A stretch of DNA of 64,000 nt, from positions 124,001 through 188,000 of the forward strand of contig JAMPCJ010000002.1 in the NCBI GenBank assembly GCA_023666275.1, in the 5' to 3' direction. The position numbers and the translations under genes are program-made. Every line of letters starts with the position of its first letter. Positions within the stretch are counted from its first letter, which is position 1. The DNA comes from Treponema brennaborense (lineage in GTDB: Bacteria > Spirochaetota > Spirochaetia > Treponematales > Treponemataceae). This document shows, piece by piece, positions 42,964-50,695 of the stretch. Under the pieces are notes generated by a model. It was given only the letters and a program-made list of their open reading frames with translations, was not told where the DNA came from and did no database searches.

Positions 42964-44106
42964 TCAATTTACCTTCTCCCACAACTTCTCGCAGCAATTC
43001 CCGTCCAAACATTCGGACAGATTCTTGTGAATATCCAGCTCTGAAATTTTCCGTTTTATTTCCAATGCCCTGTTATTCCATGTATTATTTTCTGCAAAGT
43101 TCTTACAATCATTTTCACAAGCTTTACTCCTCATTTCGTTTGACTCAATCTTTCTAACGCAATCTTCAAAGCTTTTGACATTGCCGTTTTTATACAAATA
43201 CACATAATCTGAAAATTTCAGTGTCTCCCCATATTCAACCGAAATTATAGGCTTGCAAGAGAAAATATATTCATAAAGTTTTACAGGATTTACAGATTCT
43301 ATAAGTTTATTGACTATGAATGGCATAATAAGAATATCTGCCGCATTCATTATTGAAAAGATCTTATCTCTGGAAACGGGACCATGAAATATAAAATTTT
43401 CTTCGCGATTTGTAGAAATATTGTCAACCGGACCAAATAAATGGAATTCATATTTTTCTTTGTCAAGCGTTTCCAATAAATTAAAATCAAACCATTCTGA
43501 TATCGTTCCTATATAAACAAACTTTATCCTATTGCTTTCGGTTAATTTTATATTTTCCAATATATTAGTTTTCGGAAGCTCTATTGCATTATTATTTACA
43601 GAGAATTTCCCACTAATATTTCCAAGGTTGTATCGTTTTAAAAGCGCATTTTTTAAATACTCTGAAGTAAAAAAAACATACTTTGAATGCTGTATCACTT
43701 GCTTTTCAAGAACAAAAAGCTTTTTGTTCTCTTTCAGATTGGATGAGAATTCCAACACATCATCCATACAATCATAAATTATAGGGACATTTATTTTCGT
43801 GCTAAAAAAAACGGGATGTGTTAAATAAACATAATCATAGTCTTTCTTAGACAGAAGATTTTCAAGAAAACATTCGTAGATAAAAGTGTTTATCTTTCTT
43901 ATTACAGAAAATCTTGACATCGGCAGTCTAGGAATTTCTTTTATTAAAAAATTCCCTTTTGCATTGCTTGTTAACAATTTCTTATCAAAATTTTTCTGAT
44001 AATAAACTTCTGCTTCAATTCCATTTTCCGCTAATTTCTCGGCAATAAAATGAGGTCTTTGTTTTATCCAGTTCCAATCAACATGCATAAGATAAAGAAT
44101 TCTCAT
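42964..44106 (-). CDS. Glycosyltransferase family 4-like (TuaH/Spp type)
   Basis: A 380-residue GT-B protein starting MRILYLMHVDWNWIKQRPHF, typical of the 'WxxxxQRP' group that includes teichuronic acid and exopolysaccharide glycosyltransferases. It contains VPIIYDCMDDVLEF, VYIGTISEWFDFNLLE and PVKLYEYIFSCKPIISVEYG with the conserved E of the donor site. It overlaps wecB by ATGA. AT-rich. Confidence 0.87.
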   Translation of the reverse strand: MRILYLMHVDWNWIKQRPHFIAEKLAENGIEAEVYYQKNFDKKLLTSNAKGNFLIKEIPRLPMSRFSVIRKINTFIYECFLENLLSKKDYDYVYLTHPVFFSTKINVPIIYDCMDDVLEFSSNLKENKKLFVLEKQVIQHSKYVFFTSEYLKNALLKRYNLGNISGKFSVNNNAIELPKTNILENIKLTESNRIKFVYIGTISEWFDFNLLETLDKEKYEFHLFGPVDNISTNREENFIFHGPVSRDKIFSIMNAADILIMPFIVNKLIESVNPVKLYEYIFSCKPIISVEYGETLKFSDYVYLYKNGNVKSFEDCVRKIESNEMRSKACENDCKNFAENNTWNNRALEIKRKISELDIHKNLSECLDGNCCEKLWEKVN

Positions 44107-45224
44107 AATAAACCGTTCTCCAAAATCTTCACGATTCGTTCGCTTGTCTTTCCGTCCCCATACGGATTCACGGCATTGGACATCGATTTATATAGCTCCC
44201 CGCCGCACAAAAGCTCCTCTGCCGCAGATACTATTTTCTCGCAATCCGTGCCCACAAGTTTTGCAGTCCCTGCCTCTACTCCTTCCTGCCGTTCCGTGAC
44301 ATCGCGCATCACCAAAACAGGCTTCCCCAGTGCGGGCGCTTCTTCCTGTATTCCGCCAGAATCGGTAAGAACGAAAAAGCATTTTTCCATAAGCCAAATA
44401 AGATACGGATAGTCCAAAGGTTCGATAAGATGAATATTCACTTTTCCATGAAGATGCCGCATAACCGGTTCCCGCACATTCGGATTCAAATGCATGGGAT
44501 AGATAAATTCTGTGTCATTGTGTTTGTCTGCCAAAACAGAAATCGCCTTGCAGATATTTTCAAATCCGCTTCCGAAGTTTTCCCTGCGGTGTCCGGTAAT
44601 CAAAACAATCTTTTTTGAAAAATCCATATACGAGAAAAAATCGGAATATTCCTTGTCGCCTTTCTTCTTTATCAAAGCAAGCCCCAAATGCAAAGCGTCT
44701 ATGACCGTATTGCCGACCATGTATATATTTGCAGGAATTCCCTCGCGCCGGAGATTTTCGGCAGCCCTTTCTGTCGGGCAAAAATGAAAGTCCGCAATGT
44801 GTCCGGCAAGGATTCGATTTCCTTCCTCCGGAAATGGGGAATATTTGTCGCCGCTTCTCAATCCTGCCTCAAGATGTGCAATGGGAAGTTTGCAAAAGTA
44901 TGACGCGAGCGCCCCTGCAAGCACTGTAGATGTATCTCCCTGTACAAAAATCAAATCGGGTTTTTCGCTTTCAAGTATTGGTTTTAATCCCAGCAGACAG
45001 CCGCTTACGATATCGAAGAGTGTTTGGTTTGGCTTCATCAAGTTCAGGTCATAGTCGCCTTTTATGCCGAAAAATGAATTTATCTGATCCAGCATCTGAC
45101 GGTGCTGTCCCGTAAGGCAGACAGCCACTTTAAATCGGAGCGGATGCTTTTGGAACTCCTTAATAAGAGGCGCCATTTTTATTGCTTCCGGACGTGTTCC
45201 ATAAATGAACAAGATTTTTTTCAT
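44103..45224 (-). CDS. wecB: UDP-N-acetylglucosamine 2-epimerase
   Basis: Makes UDP-ManNAc from UDP-GlcNAc as a sugar donor for the polysaccharide. The 373 residues match WecB/MnaA: FIYGTRPEAIKMAPLI, VCLTGQHRQMLDQ, FVQGDTSTVLAGALAS, HLEAGLRSGDKYSPFPEEGNR, and LTDSGGIQEEAPALGKPVL. Length is normal. A 13-codon ORF and wzx lie upstream on the same strand. Confidence 0.96.
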   Translation of the reverse strand: MKKILFIYGTRPEAIKMAPLIKEFQKHPLRFKVAVCLTGQHRQMLDQINSFFGIKGDYDLNLMKPNQTLFDIVSGCLLGLKPILESEKPDLIFVQGDTSTVLAGALASYFCKLPIAHLEAGLRSGDKYSPFPEEGNRILAGHIADFHFCPTERAAENLRREGIPANIYMVGNTVIDALHLGLALIKKKGDKEYSDFFSYMDFSKKIVLITGHRRENFGSGFENICKAISVLADKHNDTEFIYPMHLNPNVREPVMRHLHGKVNIHLIEPLDYPYLIWLMEKCFFVLTDSGGIQEEAPALGKPVLVMRDVTERQEGVEAGTAKLVGTDCEKIVSAAEELLCGGELYKSMSNAVNPYGDGKTSERIVKILENGLL

Positions 45225-45228
45225 AATG

Positions 45229-45270
45229 TTATTTCCTTAATTTTTTTTCCGCAATTTCTTTTTCAGTCAT
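45229..45270 (-). CDS. Possible 13-codon ORF between wzx and wecB
   Basis: ATG at 45268-45270 overlaps the wzx stop as ATGA and is preceded by AGGAGG; it encodes MTEKEIAEKKLRK and stops 4 nt before wecB. It may be only a coupling device that keeps ribosomes moving from wzx to wecB, or chance. Confidence 0.3.
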   Translation of the reverse strand: MTEKEIAEKKLRK

Positions 45271-46742
45271 TTTTTCCTCCTGTATACCGCAAAGAACACG
45301 CAGATGCAGGGAAGCGCGAGCAGTGCGCCGCTTATGACGGCACAGACGAGCCAATCGAAATACGTGTGTACGAAAAACGGATTGCATCTCATGGCAGACA
45401 CGATTGCCGCATACAGCGCAAAAAAGACGGCAATTTTGCCGAGAGATATGAACACCAGTGCGCCCAGTATTTTGCGTGCGGAATAAATAATGATGTCAAA
45501 CGTCCGATATGCATACGAACAGATGCCGCCGAGCAGTACGCCGATAAACCCGAACTTCAGCGTGAACGCCACGGAAAAGACAACGTTAATCGCGCTTTCC
45601 GCAAGACTTCGCCACTGCGTCTTTTGGAAATGCCCTGCGGCGTTAATCATATTGCCCGCAGGGTTCCGCAGGTTATTCAGCACGCCTACGGCAACGAAAA
45701 GTTTTGCCATGACGGGCTGTATGTAATCGGCGTCCGTCATGTTTTTTGTGTACAGCTGCATGAACGGCATAATCAGTATGTACGCCATTGCATAAAACCA
45801 GCCCTCCGCGGCAAAGAACAAAGTTTCAAAGCGCGAGAACAATTTCCGCGTTGCATCGGGGCTGTCCTTTACCAGCGACTCCCCGAATACCGCCTGCATG
45901 CCGTTTGAAAACGCTCCGAGCAGATTGGAAATTGCACTGAAGACCATGGCGTATACCGCGTAAACGCTCGCATCGGCAAGGCTGCACAAGACGGCTATGA
46001 TGACAAGCGGCGAATTGAACACGACAAGTCCGCCGATTTGGTGCACGAGCGCGTTCCGGCTTTGGGAAATCGCGGCGAAGTCAGGCTCGGATTTGAAGTT
46101 TAAGTCGGCGTACTTTCTGCGGCAGTACAGCACGATAAACGCATAGCGCGAAAGATACACAAGGGACGAACAGAGCTTGACGGCGAGAATCGAAAATCCG
46201 AGCCGAATCAAAACGGCGGCGACGGCGGTGTTCACGGCAACGGCGAATGTCTGCACAAACGAAATGACATAGAGCTTTTTGTCGGCGGTCAGAAGAACGC
46301 GATATTTTCCGATCAGAAAAAATTCGGCAGCTCCGGTGATTCCCAGCACGAGCACCATAAGCCCCGCCTGAATCCTGTCGACTTCGGTGCCGACAGCCAG
46401 CGGATAAACAAAACTCAGCGCAAAAACCAAAAGAACAAAAACCGCACCCGACTTGCCGTAAAAGCGCGCCGCCGCGGACAAAATCGCATTGCGTCCCTCG
46501 GCACAGCGTTCCGCAAGCGGTTTGTACAGCGCCGCAACGGATGCCGCCCCGACGCCCGCTTCAACGATATTCAGATACGCGATAAACTGCGTGATGCTTG
46601 AAACCATGCCGTTCACGGACGAGCCGAATGCGGAAATCACAAGCGGCGGCAGTATGAATCCGCACAGCGCGGTAACAACTTGCAGCGTCAGGTTTGAGAA
46701 AATGATAAGAGCCGCCTCTTTTTTTCGTGATGATATATGCAT
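45267..46742 (-). CDS. wzx: Polysaccharide flippase (Wzx/MOP family)
   Basis: Multi-pass membrane protein of 491 residues with about twelve hydrophobic helices, moving lipid-linked repeat units across the inner membrane. The N-terminus IIFSNLTLQVVTALCGFILP and SSVNGMVSSITQFIAYLNIVE is the Wzx/MurJ-like pattern. The start is ATG at 46740-46742, one codon after an in-frame TTG. Its GC content is higher than that of the genes to its left, suggesting a mosaic locus. Confidence 0.9.
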   Translation of the reverse strand: MHISSRKKEAALIIFSNLTLQVVTALCGFILPPLVISAFGSSVNGMVSSITQFIAYLNIVEAGVGAASVAALYKPLAERCAEGRNAILSAAARFYGKSGAVFVLLVFALSFVYPLAVGTEVDRIQAGLMVLVLGITGAAEFFLIGKYRVLLTADKKLYVISFVQTFAVAVNTAVAAVLIRLGFSILAVKLCSSLVYLSRYAFIVLYCRRKYADLNFKSEPDFAAISQSRNALVHQIGGLVVFNSPLVIIAVLCSLADASVYAVYAMVFSAISNLLGAFSNGMQAVFGESLVKDSPDATRKLFSRFETLFFAAEGWFYAMAYILIMPFMQLYTKNMTDADYIQPVMAKLFVAVGVLNNLRNPAGNMINAAGHFQKTQWRSLAESAINVVFSVAFTLKFGFIGVLLGGICSYAYRTFDIIIYSARKILGALVFISLGKIAVFFALYAAIVSAMRCNPFFVHTYFDWLVCAVISGALLALPCICVFFAVYRRKK

Positions 46743-46833
46743 CAACTATCCTTTACTGCAAAATAAACATACGGACTGAAAGCCGGACTGCAATTGTTGC
46801 CAACTCCCGTACCGCACCGCGGTTTCACTGCTT

Positions 46834-46917
46834 AAAAAACTCAGTGAGTTTTTTCAAAAAGCCAGTAAGTTTTTTTAAAAACTCACTGAGTTTTCACAAA
46901 AAGTCACTGTGTTTTCC
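46834..46917. repeat. 21-bp palindromic repeat array (CTCAnTGAG type)
   Basis: Four units of about 21 bp, AAAAA-CTCA-(G/C)-TGAG-TTTTT, start at 46834, 46856, 46877 and 46898; the core is a near-perfect palindrome. The last unit overlaps the 3' end of the caspase-like gene. Read on the plus strand it encodes a 7-residue repeat (KNSVSFF, KKPVSFF). The 21-bp period matches that at 36399-36521, though the sequence differs. Confidence 0.7.
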
Positions 46918-47376
46918 GCGCGCCCACACGCCTTCCGCGCCTGCTCTCGCCCGCCGTGTCGCCGCGGATTCCGCCGACGCGCGCTCGTAGCCCAGCTCTT
47001 CCGCGCCAGCAAGTTCTCTGCCGCAGTCATATACTGCCTGCATACCGCCGGCGGCGCAGAACGACTCAATTACGCTCCTTTGCACTTCCGATCCGCCGAG
47101 CCACACCGTTTTGTCCGAGTCAAAAACCGGCGACAGCGTACATATATACAGAAAAACAAACTCCATTCCGTCTGCGCGCAGCCGCTCAAGCAGAAAGGAA
47201 AGCAGCTCCTCGGTTACGCCGTTCGGAAAAATCATAATTTCTTTTTCCGCCCAGGCGCCGCCGGCTTCGGAAACGAGAAAACCGTGCATTTCGTCTATCT
47301 TCTGCTGATAAAAACCGTCCGGTGCGGAACCGCACAGCAGCGCATAGCGTTTCGGCGCGCGCTTTTCAAAATCCAT
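46894..47376 (-). CDS. Uncharacterised protein, caspase-fold-like pattern
   Basis: A 160-residue product starting MDFEKRAPKRYALLCGSAPD. The order of strands and helices (YALLCGS, helix KIDEMHGFL, EIMIFPNGVTEELLSFLLE, then FVFLYICTLSP) resembles the start of caspase-like (peptidase C14) proteins, but the HG after the FLY strand is absent, so proteolysis is doubtful. The last 40 residues are Ala/Glu/Arg-rich. It is divergent from an XRE regulator with nested palindromes between them. Family not identified. Confidence 0.5.
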   Translation of the reverse strand: MDFEKRAPKRYALLCGSAPDGFYQQKIDEMHGFLVSEAGGAWAEKEIMIFPNGVTEELLSFLLERLRADGMEFVFLYICTLSPVFDSDKTVWLGGSEVQRSVIESFCAAGGMQAVYDCGRELAGAEELGYERASAESAATRRARAGAEGVWARGKHSDFL

Positions 47377-47417
47377 TCGCAAAACCAGCCCTTTGCCGCA
47401 AAATTTTTATTCTTTTA

Positions 47418-47502
47418 GATTGAATTCGAAATTATTATAATTCTATTTGAAATAATTTTCAATCCAAAAGAATTGTATTTCATAAAAAATAATTCTTTTG
47501 GA
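47418..47502. promoter_or_regulatory. Two inverted repeats between the divergent pair
   Basis: Perfect 12-bp arms TCCAAAAGAATT (47463-47474) and AATTCTTTTGGA (47491-47502), and just left of them GATTGAA...AAATTATT mirrored by AATAATTT...TTCAATC (47418-47465). Likely operators for the XRE regulator, controlling itself and its neighbour. Confidence 0.6.
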
Positions 47503-47540
47503 ATATGTAACAGCTTTCTTTTATACTGCATACTTTTTTT

Positions 47541-47873
47541 ATGTGTGAAATAAATATACGGAAGATTTTCGGAGAAAATGTACGATATTACAGAAAGCAG
47601 CGGGGACTTTCGCAGGAGCAGCTTTCGGAAATCCTCGAAATTTCACCGAATCATTTGAGCGTCATCGAAACAGGCAATAAATTCGTAACATACAAACTGC
47701 TCGAAAAAATAATCAGCACGTTTGATATTGCGCCGTCACTGTTATTTTACGCAAAAGATGCATATACGCCGGACACTCTGCTGCGGGATAAAATCAGCAC
47801 CGTCATAAAAACGGAACTGGGAAATGCGCAGGCTTCTATCTGCGAGCAGATTGAAAAAATATACCGAAGCTGA
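47541..47873 (+). CDS. XRE-family transcriptional regulator
   Basis: A 110-residue protein with an HTH-XRE domain: FGENVRYYRKQRGLSQEQLSEILEISPNHLSVIETG, then a short C-terminal helix region (STVIKTELGNAQASICEQIEKIY) probably for dimerisation. A TATACT -10 element (47522-47527) is only 13 nt before the ATG and there is no Shine-Dalgarno, so the mRNA may be nearly leaderless. Palindromic operators lie just upstream. Divergent from the caspase-like gene. Confidence 0.88.
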   Translation: MCEINIRKIFGENVRYYRKQRGLSQEQLSEILEISPNHLSVIETGNKFVTYKLLEKIISTFDIAPSLLFYAKDAYTPDTLLRDKISTVIKTELGNAQASICEQIEKIYRS

Positions 47874-48155
47874 TTTCGTTTTCCGCGCGAATAAATTCAA
47901 TTCGATTATCGGACGGCGGAATGCGTCCGCTCGCTTCGCACATGCCGAACGCGTCCGCGGTTTTTCCGCACGCTTCTTGTGCAAAAAAATCATCGAGGCG
48001 TTTTTATCCAAAAACAGAACACATATTGCATCGAAAAACACTGTATACTTCTATTATAAACATGCATAAAAACACAGTTGTGCATGCTACCGGAGCCGAT
48101 AATCCGGCATTTTGCGCCGCAGTATCGGCATAAAATTCCCAAAGGAGACGAAACT

Positions 48156-49340
48156 ATGCAGTTACAAAAAACCATGCCGGCGCTTGCGGCATGCATTATG
48201 TTCGCAGCCGCGGCAGGCGCGCAGGATTACCAAACAAAAGCGCTGACATCGTATGACCGTGCGCTCCCTGTTTTTTACGAAGACATTAAAGCGCACATGG
48301 ATTTTTCTCTCGGCTATAAGGACACGTCCGATTACGCCGCCTGGAAAAAAGCAGCCATGGAAAAAGCCAGGGAACTTATTATTCCCTGGGAAGAAAATGC
48401 GCCGTTCGAGATGGAAATTCTCGAAAAACAAGACCGCGGAAGCTACACTGCGCAGAAAATCGTGTATAACGTAACGGGAAGCAGCCGGACAACGGCGCTG
48501 CTGCTCGTTCCGAAAAAAGGCAAAGAACCTTTTCCGGCAGCACTGATGCTGCATGACCACGGAAGCAAATTCACAATCGGCAAAGAAAAAATGGTCGAAA
48601 CATTCGGCAGCGACGAATTGTCGCAGAAACGTCTTGCGGAATCCAAAGAATGGGCAAAGCAGTATTTCAGCGGGCTGTATCCGGGCGACGAACTGGCAAA
48701 GCGCGGATACGTCGTATTAAGCGTGGATGCGCTCGGCTGGGGAGACCGTTCCGTAAAAAACTGGCGCACCGATTCTCAGCAGGCGCTTGCCTCGAATATG
48801 TTCAATATGGGCACAAGTTATGCGGGCTACATTGCCATGGAAGACTGCCGCGCGGCGGAATTTCTTGCAAGCCTCCCGCAGGTAGATAAAAGCCGTGTTG
48901 CGGCAGTCGGTTTTTCGATGGGCGCTTTCCGTTCATGGCAGACCGCCGCGATGTCCGATGCGGTAACCGCAAGCATTGCCTGCTGCTGGATGGCAACGAT
49001 GAAAGGACTTATGGTTCCCGGAAACAATCAGCTTAAAGGGCAGTCCGCATACACAATGCTGCATCCGTTCATCGCGAAATATTTGGATTATCCTGATGTT
49101 GCGGGACTTGCCGCGCCCAAGCCGATGATGATTCTTGCGGGCGAACAGGACGGCTTATTCCCTGTCGATTCGGTGAAGGAAGCGTTCGGCAAAATGCACA
49201 AAATTTATGCGGCAGCCGGCGCGGAAAATAAGCTGAACACGCAGTTTCATCCGAACGGCCACGAATTCAATTCGGCGCTTCAAACACAGGCGTTTGACTG
49301 GCTTGATGCGCAGTTCGGCGTAAAAACGAAAAAGAAATAA
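48156..49340 (+). CDS. Exported alpha/beta hydrolase (Abhydrolase_7-like)
   Basis: Predicted secreted or periplasmic esterase of 394 residues. A signal peptide MQLQKTMPALAACIMFAAAAGAQ ends near residue 23. The nucleophile elbow is VGFSMG, with DHGSKF ahead of it (oxyanion region), PKPMMILAGEQDGLFP carrying the likely acid, and NGHEF with the catalytic His near the end. Best compared with the Abhydrolase_7/acetyl-xylan-esterase type, substrate unknown. The ATG at 48156 has AAAGGAG upstream. The gap 47874-48155 shows a possible TATTATAAA -10 region and no gene. Confidence 0.85.
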   Translation: MQLQKTMPALAACIMFAAAAGAQDYQTKALTSYDRALPVFYEDIKAHMDFSLGYKDTSDYAAWKKAAMEKARELIIPWEENAPFEMEILEKQDRGSYTAQKIVYNVTGSSRTTALLLVPKKGKEPFPAALMLHDHGSKFTIGKEKMVETFGSDELSQKRLAESKEWAKQYFSGLYPGDELAKRGYVVLSVDALGWGDRSVKNWRTDSQQALASNMFNMGTSYAGYIAMEDCRAAEFLASLPQVDKSRVAAVGFSMGAFRSWQTAAMSDAVTASIACCWMATMKGLMVPGNNQLKGQSAYTMLHPFIAKYLDYPDVAGLAAPKPMMILAGEQDGLFPVDSVKEAFGKMHKIYAAAGAENKLNTQFHPNGHEFNSALQTQAFDWLDAQFGVKTKKK

Positions 49341-49545
49341 CCGTTTGCGGCGGACGATGCCTTCCACTGCAATGCGTTCAAGGCGTCGTTCGTTCCCGTA
49401 CCATCCGAAAAGCACGAGCGCGGGCAATGCTGTTGCTTTTTTTTCTTTTGGGAATTATAGTAGCAGCATCAAACTGCCGTTTCTCATTCGGCGGAATGCA
49501 TCATTGAAAATGAACCGCAAAAAACTGTCATTTCCGATACGTCGG

Positions 49546-49574
49546 TATGCACGCGGAGTGCATGCGTCTATAAT
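49546..49574 (+). promoter_or_regulatory. Promoter region and palindrome upstream of corA
   Basis: TATAAT at 49569-49574 is preceded by an inverted repeat ATGCAC-GCGGA-GTGCAT at 49546-49562 where the -35 element would be. Start of transcription near 49581 would give a leader of about 60 nt before the DP-rich ORF. The rest of 49341-49641 holds no gene that I can support. Confidence 0.45.
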
Positions 49575-49641
49575 AGGCGTGAAAATCGAAAGCGTTCCGC
49601 AGACATTTTTGTGCGGCGGACAACCTTTACAGGAGGCAAAA

Positions 49642-49800
49642 ATGGACCCGGACCCGGACAGTCGGCGCGACGGTTTTTCTTTCGCGCAGCACACCTCTTA
49701 TAAAGGAAAATATTATGATAACATTCTGGCAGCAGGAATCGGGGCAATTTGTCCGCCGCGGCAAAAACGATCTGAAAAACAACGAAAATATCTGGATTGA
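49642..49800 (+). CDS. MDPDPD-starting upstream ORF overlapping corA (candidate Mg2+-sensing leader)
   Basis: ATG at 49642 with a strong AGGAGG (49631-49636) at 5 nt encodes MDPDPDSRRDGFSFAQHTSY and continues to TGA at 49798, 52 codons, running out of frame through the first 28 codons of corA. The alternating Asp-Pro start resembles the MgtL leader peptide of enteric bacteria (MEPDPT...), in which acidic/proline sequences make ribosomes drop off at low Mg2+. I infer regulation of corA; the encoded protein has no recognisable fold. Confidence 0.5.
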   Translation: MDPDPDSRRDGFSFAQHTSYKGKYYDNILAAGIGAICPPRQKRSEKQRKYLD

Positions 49801-50695
49801 CGCCCGTTCCGTAACACGAGATGATATTCAAATCCTCGAAAGCGAATTTCATATAGAAAAAGAGCATATCCTTGATATTCTGGATCAGGACGAGCTTTCC
49901 CGCATCGAAAAAGAAGACGATTACACGCTGACTATCGCGCGGCTTCCGATATTCGTTCCCGAAAATGACATATCGTATTTCACGATTCCGCTGGGCATTA
50001 TTTTATATCAAAACATGGTTTTGACAATCTGCTGGACAGACTGCGAAGTTCTCAAAGATATTTCCGCCAACAGAATCCGCGGTTTATCGCTCAATGATTT
50101 TCCGGCATTTGTCATTAAAATTTTAAGCCATGCGGACAGCACGTTTCTGCGCTATCTGAAAGAAATAAACAGGCGTTCCACCAAAATTCAGGACGAACTT
50201 CAGCTTTCGATAAAAAACAACGAACTCATACAGCTTCTCAACCTCGAAAAATCGCTGGTATTTTTTACCACGTCGCTGAAAAGCAACCAGCTGCTGTTGG
50301 AAAAACTGATGAAAACGCGTATACTGCTTCTCGACAGCGATGATCGGGACTGGCTCGACGATGTTGTTATCGACAACCGGCAGGCAATCGAAATGGCGGA
50401 TACGTACAGCAATATTTTGTCCGGCATGATGGACGCGTTTGCATCTGTCATTTCAAACAACATGAATATCGTAATGAAGCGGCTGACGGTCATTTCGCTT
50501 ATTATGATGGTTCCGACATTTATCGTCAGTTTTTTCGGAATGAATGTTCCGCTGCCGTTTGCAAAAATCGGCATGGCAGGCACGTTTATTATCGCGGCAA
50601 TGTGCATCGCGGCTTCGTTCATTGCGCGCTTGTGGTTTTTGGACGATAAGCCGGTACTCGAACCGAAAAAGAAAAAACGGAAGGCATCGAAATGA
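49715..50695 (+). CDS. corA: CorA-family magnesium transporter
   Basis: Pentameric Mg2+ (or Co2+/Ni2+) channel of 326 residues: a large cytoplasmic N-terminal domain, a long stalk helix, then two C-terminal membrane helices with the selectivity motif GMN (residues 275-277, SFFGMNVPLPF) and a basic tail. Its AAAGGA ribosome site (49702-49707) and ATG lie inside the DP-rich upstream ORF, in another frame. The stop overlaps the next gene as ATGA. Confidence 0.95.
   Translation: MITFWQQESGQFVRRGKNDLKNNENIWIDARSVTRDDIQILESEFHIEKEHILDILDQDELSRIEKEDDYTLTIARLPIFVPENDISYFTIPLGIILYQNMVLTICWTDCEVLKDISANRIRGLSLNDFPAFVIKILSHADSTFLRYLKEINRRSTKIQDELQLSIKNNELIQLLNLEKSLVFFTTSLKSNQLLLEKLMKTRILLLDSDDRDWLDDVVIDNRQAIEMADTYSNILSGMMDAFASVISNNMNIVMKRLTVISLIMMVPTFIVSFFGMNVPLPFAKIGMAGTFIIAAMCIAASFIARLWFLDDKPVLEPKKKKRKASK

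Noticed and set aside
47824-48069. 81-codon ORF after the XRE gene
   Set aside because: Overlaps the end of the XRE gene, Arg/Phe-rich, no ribosome site and no motif.
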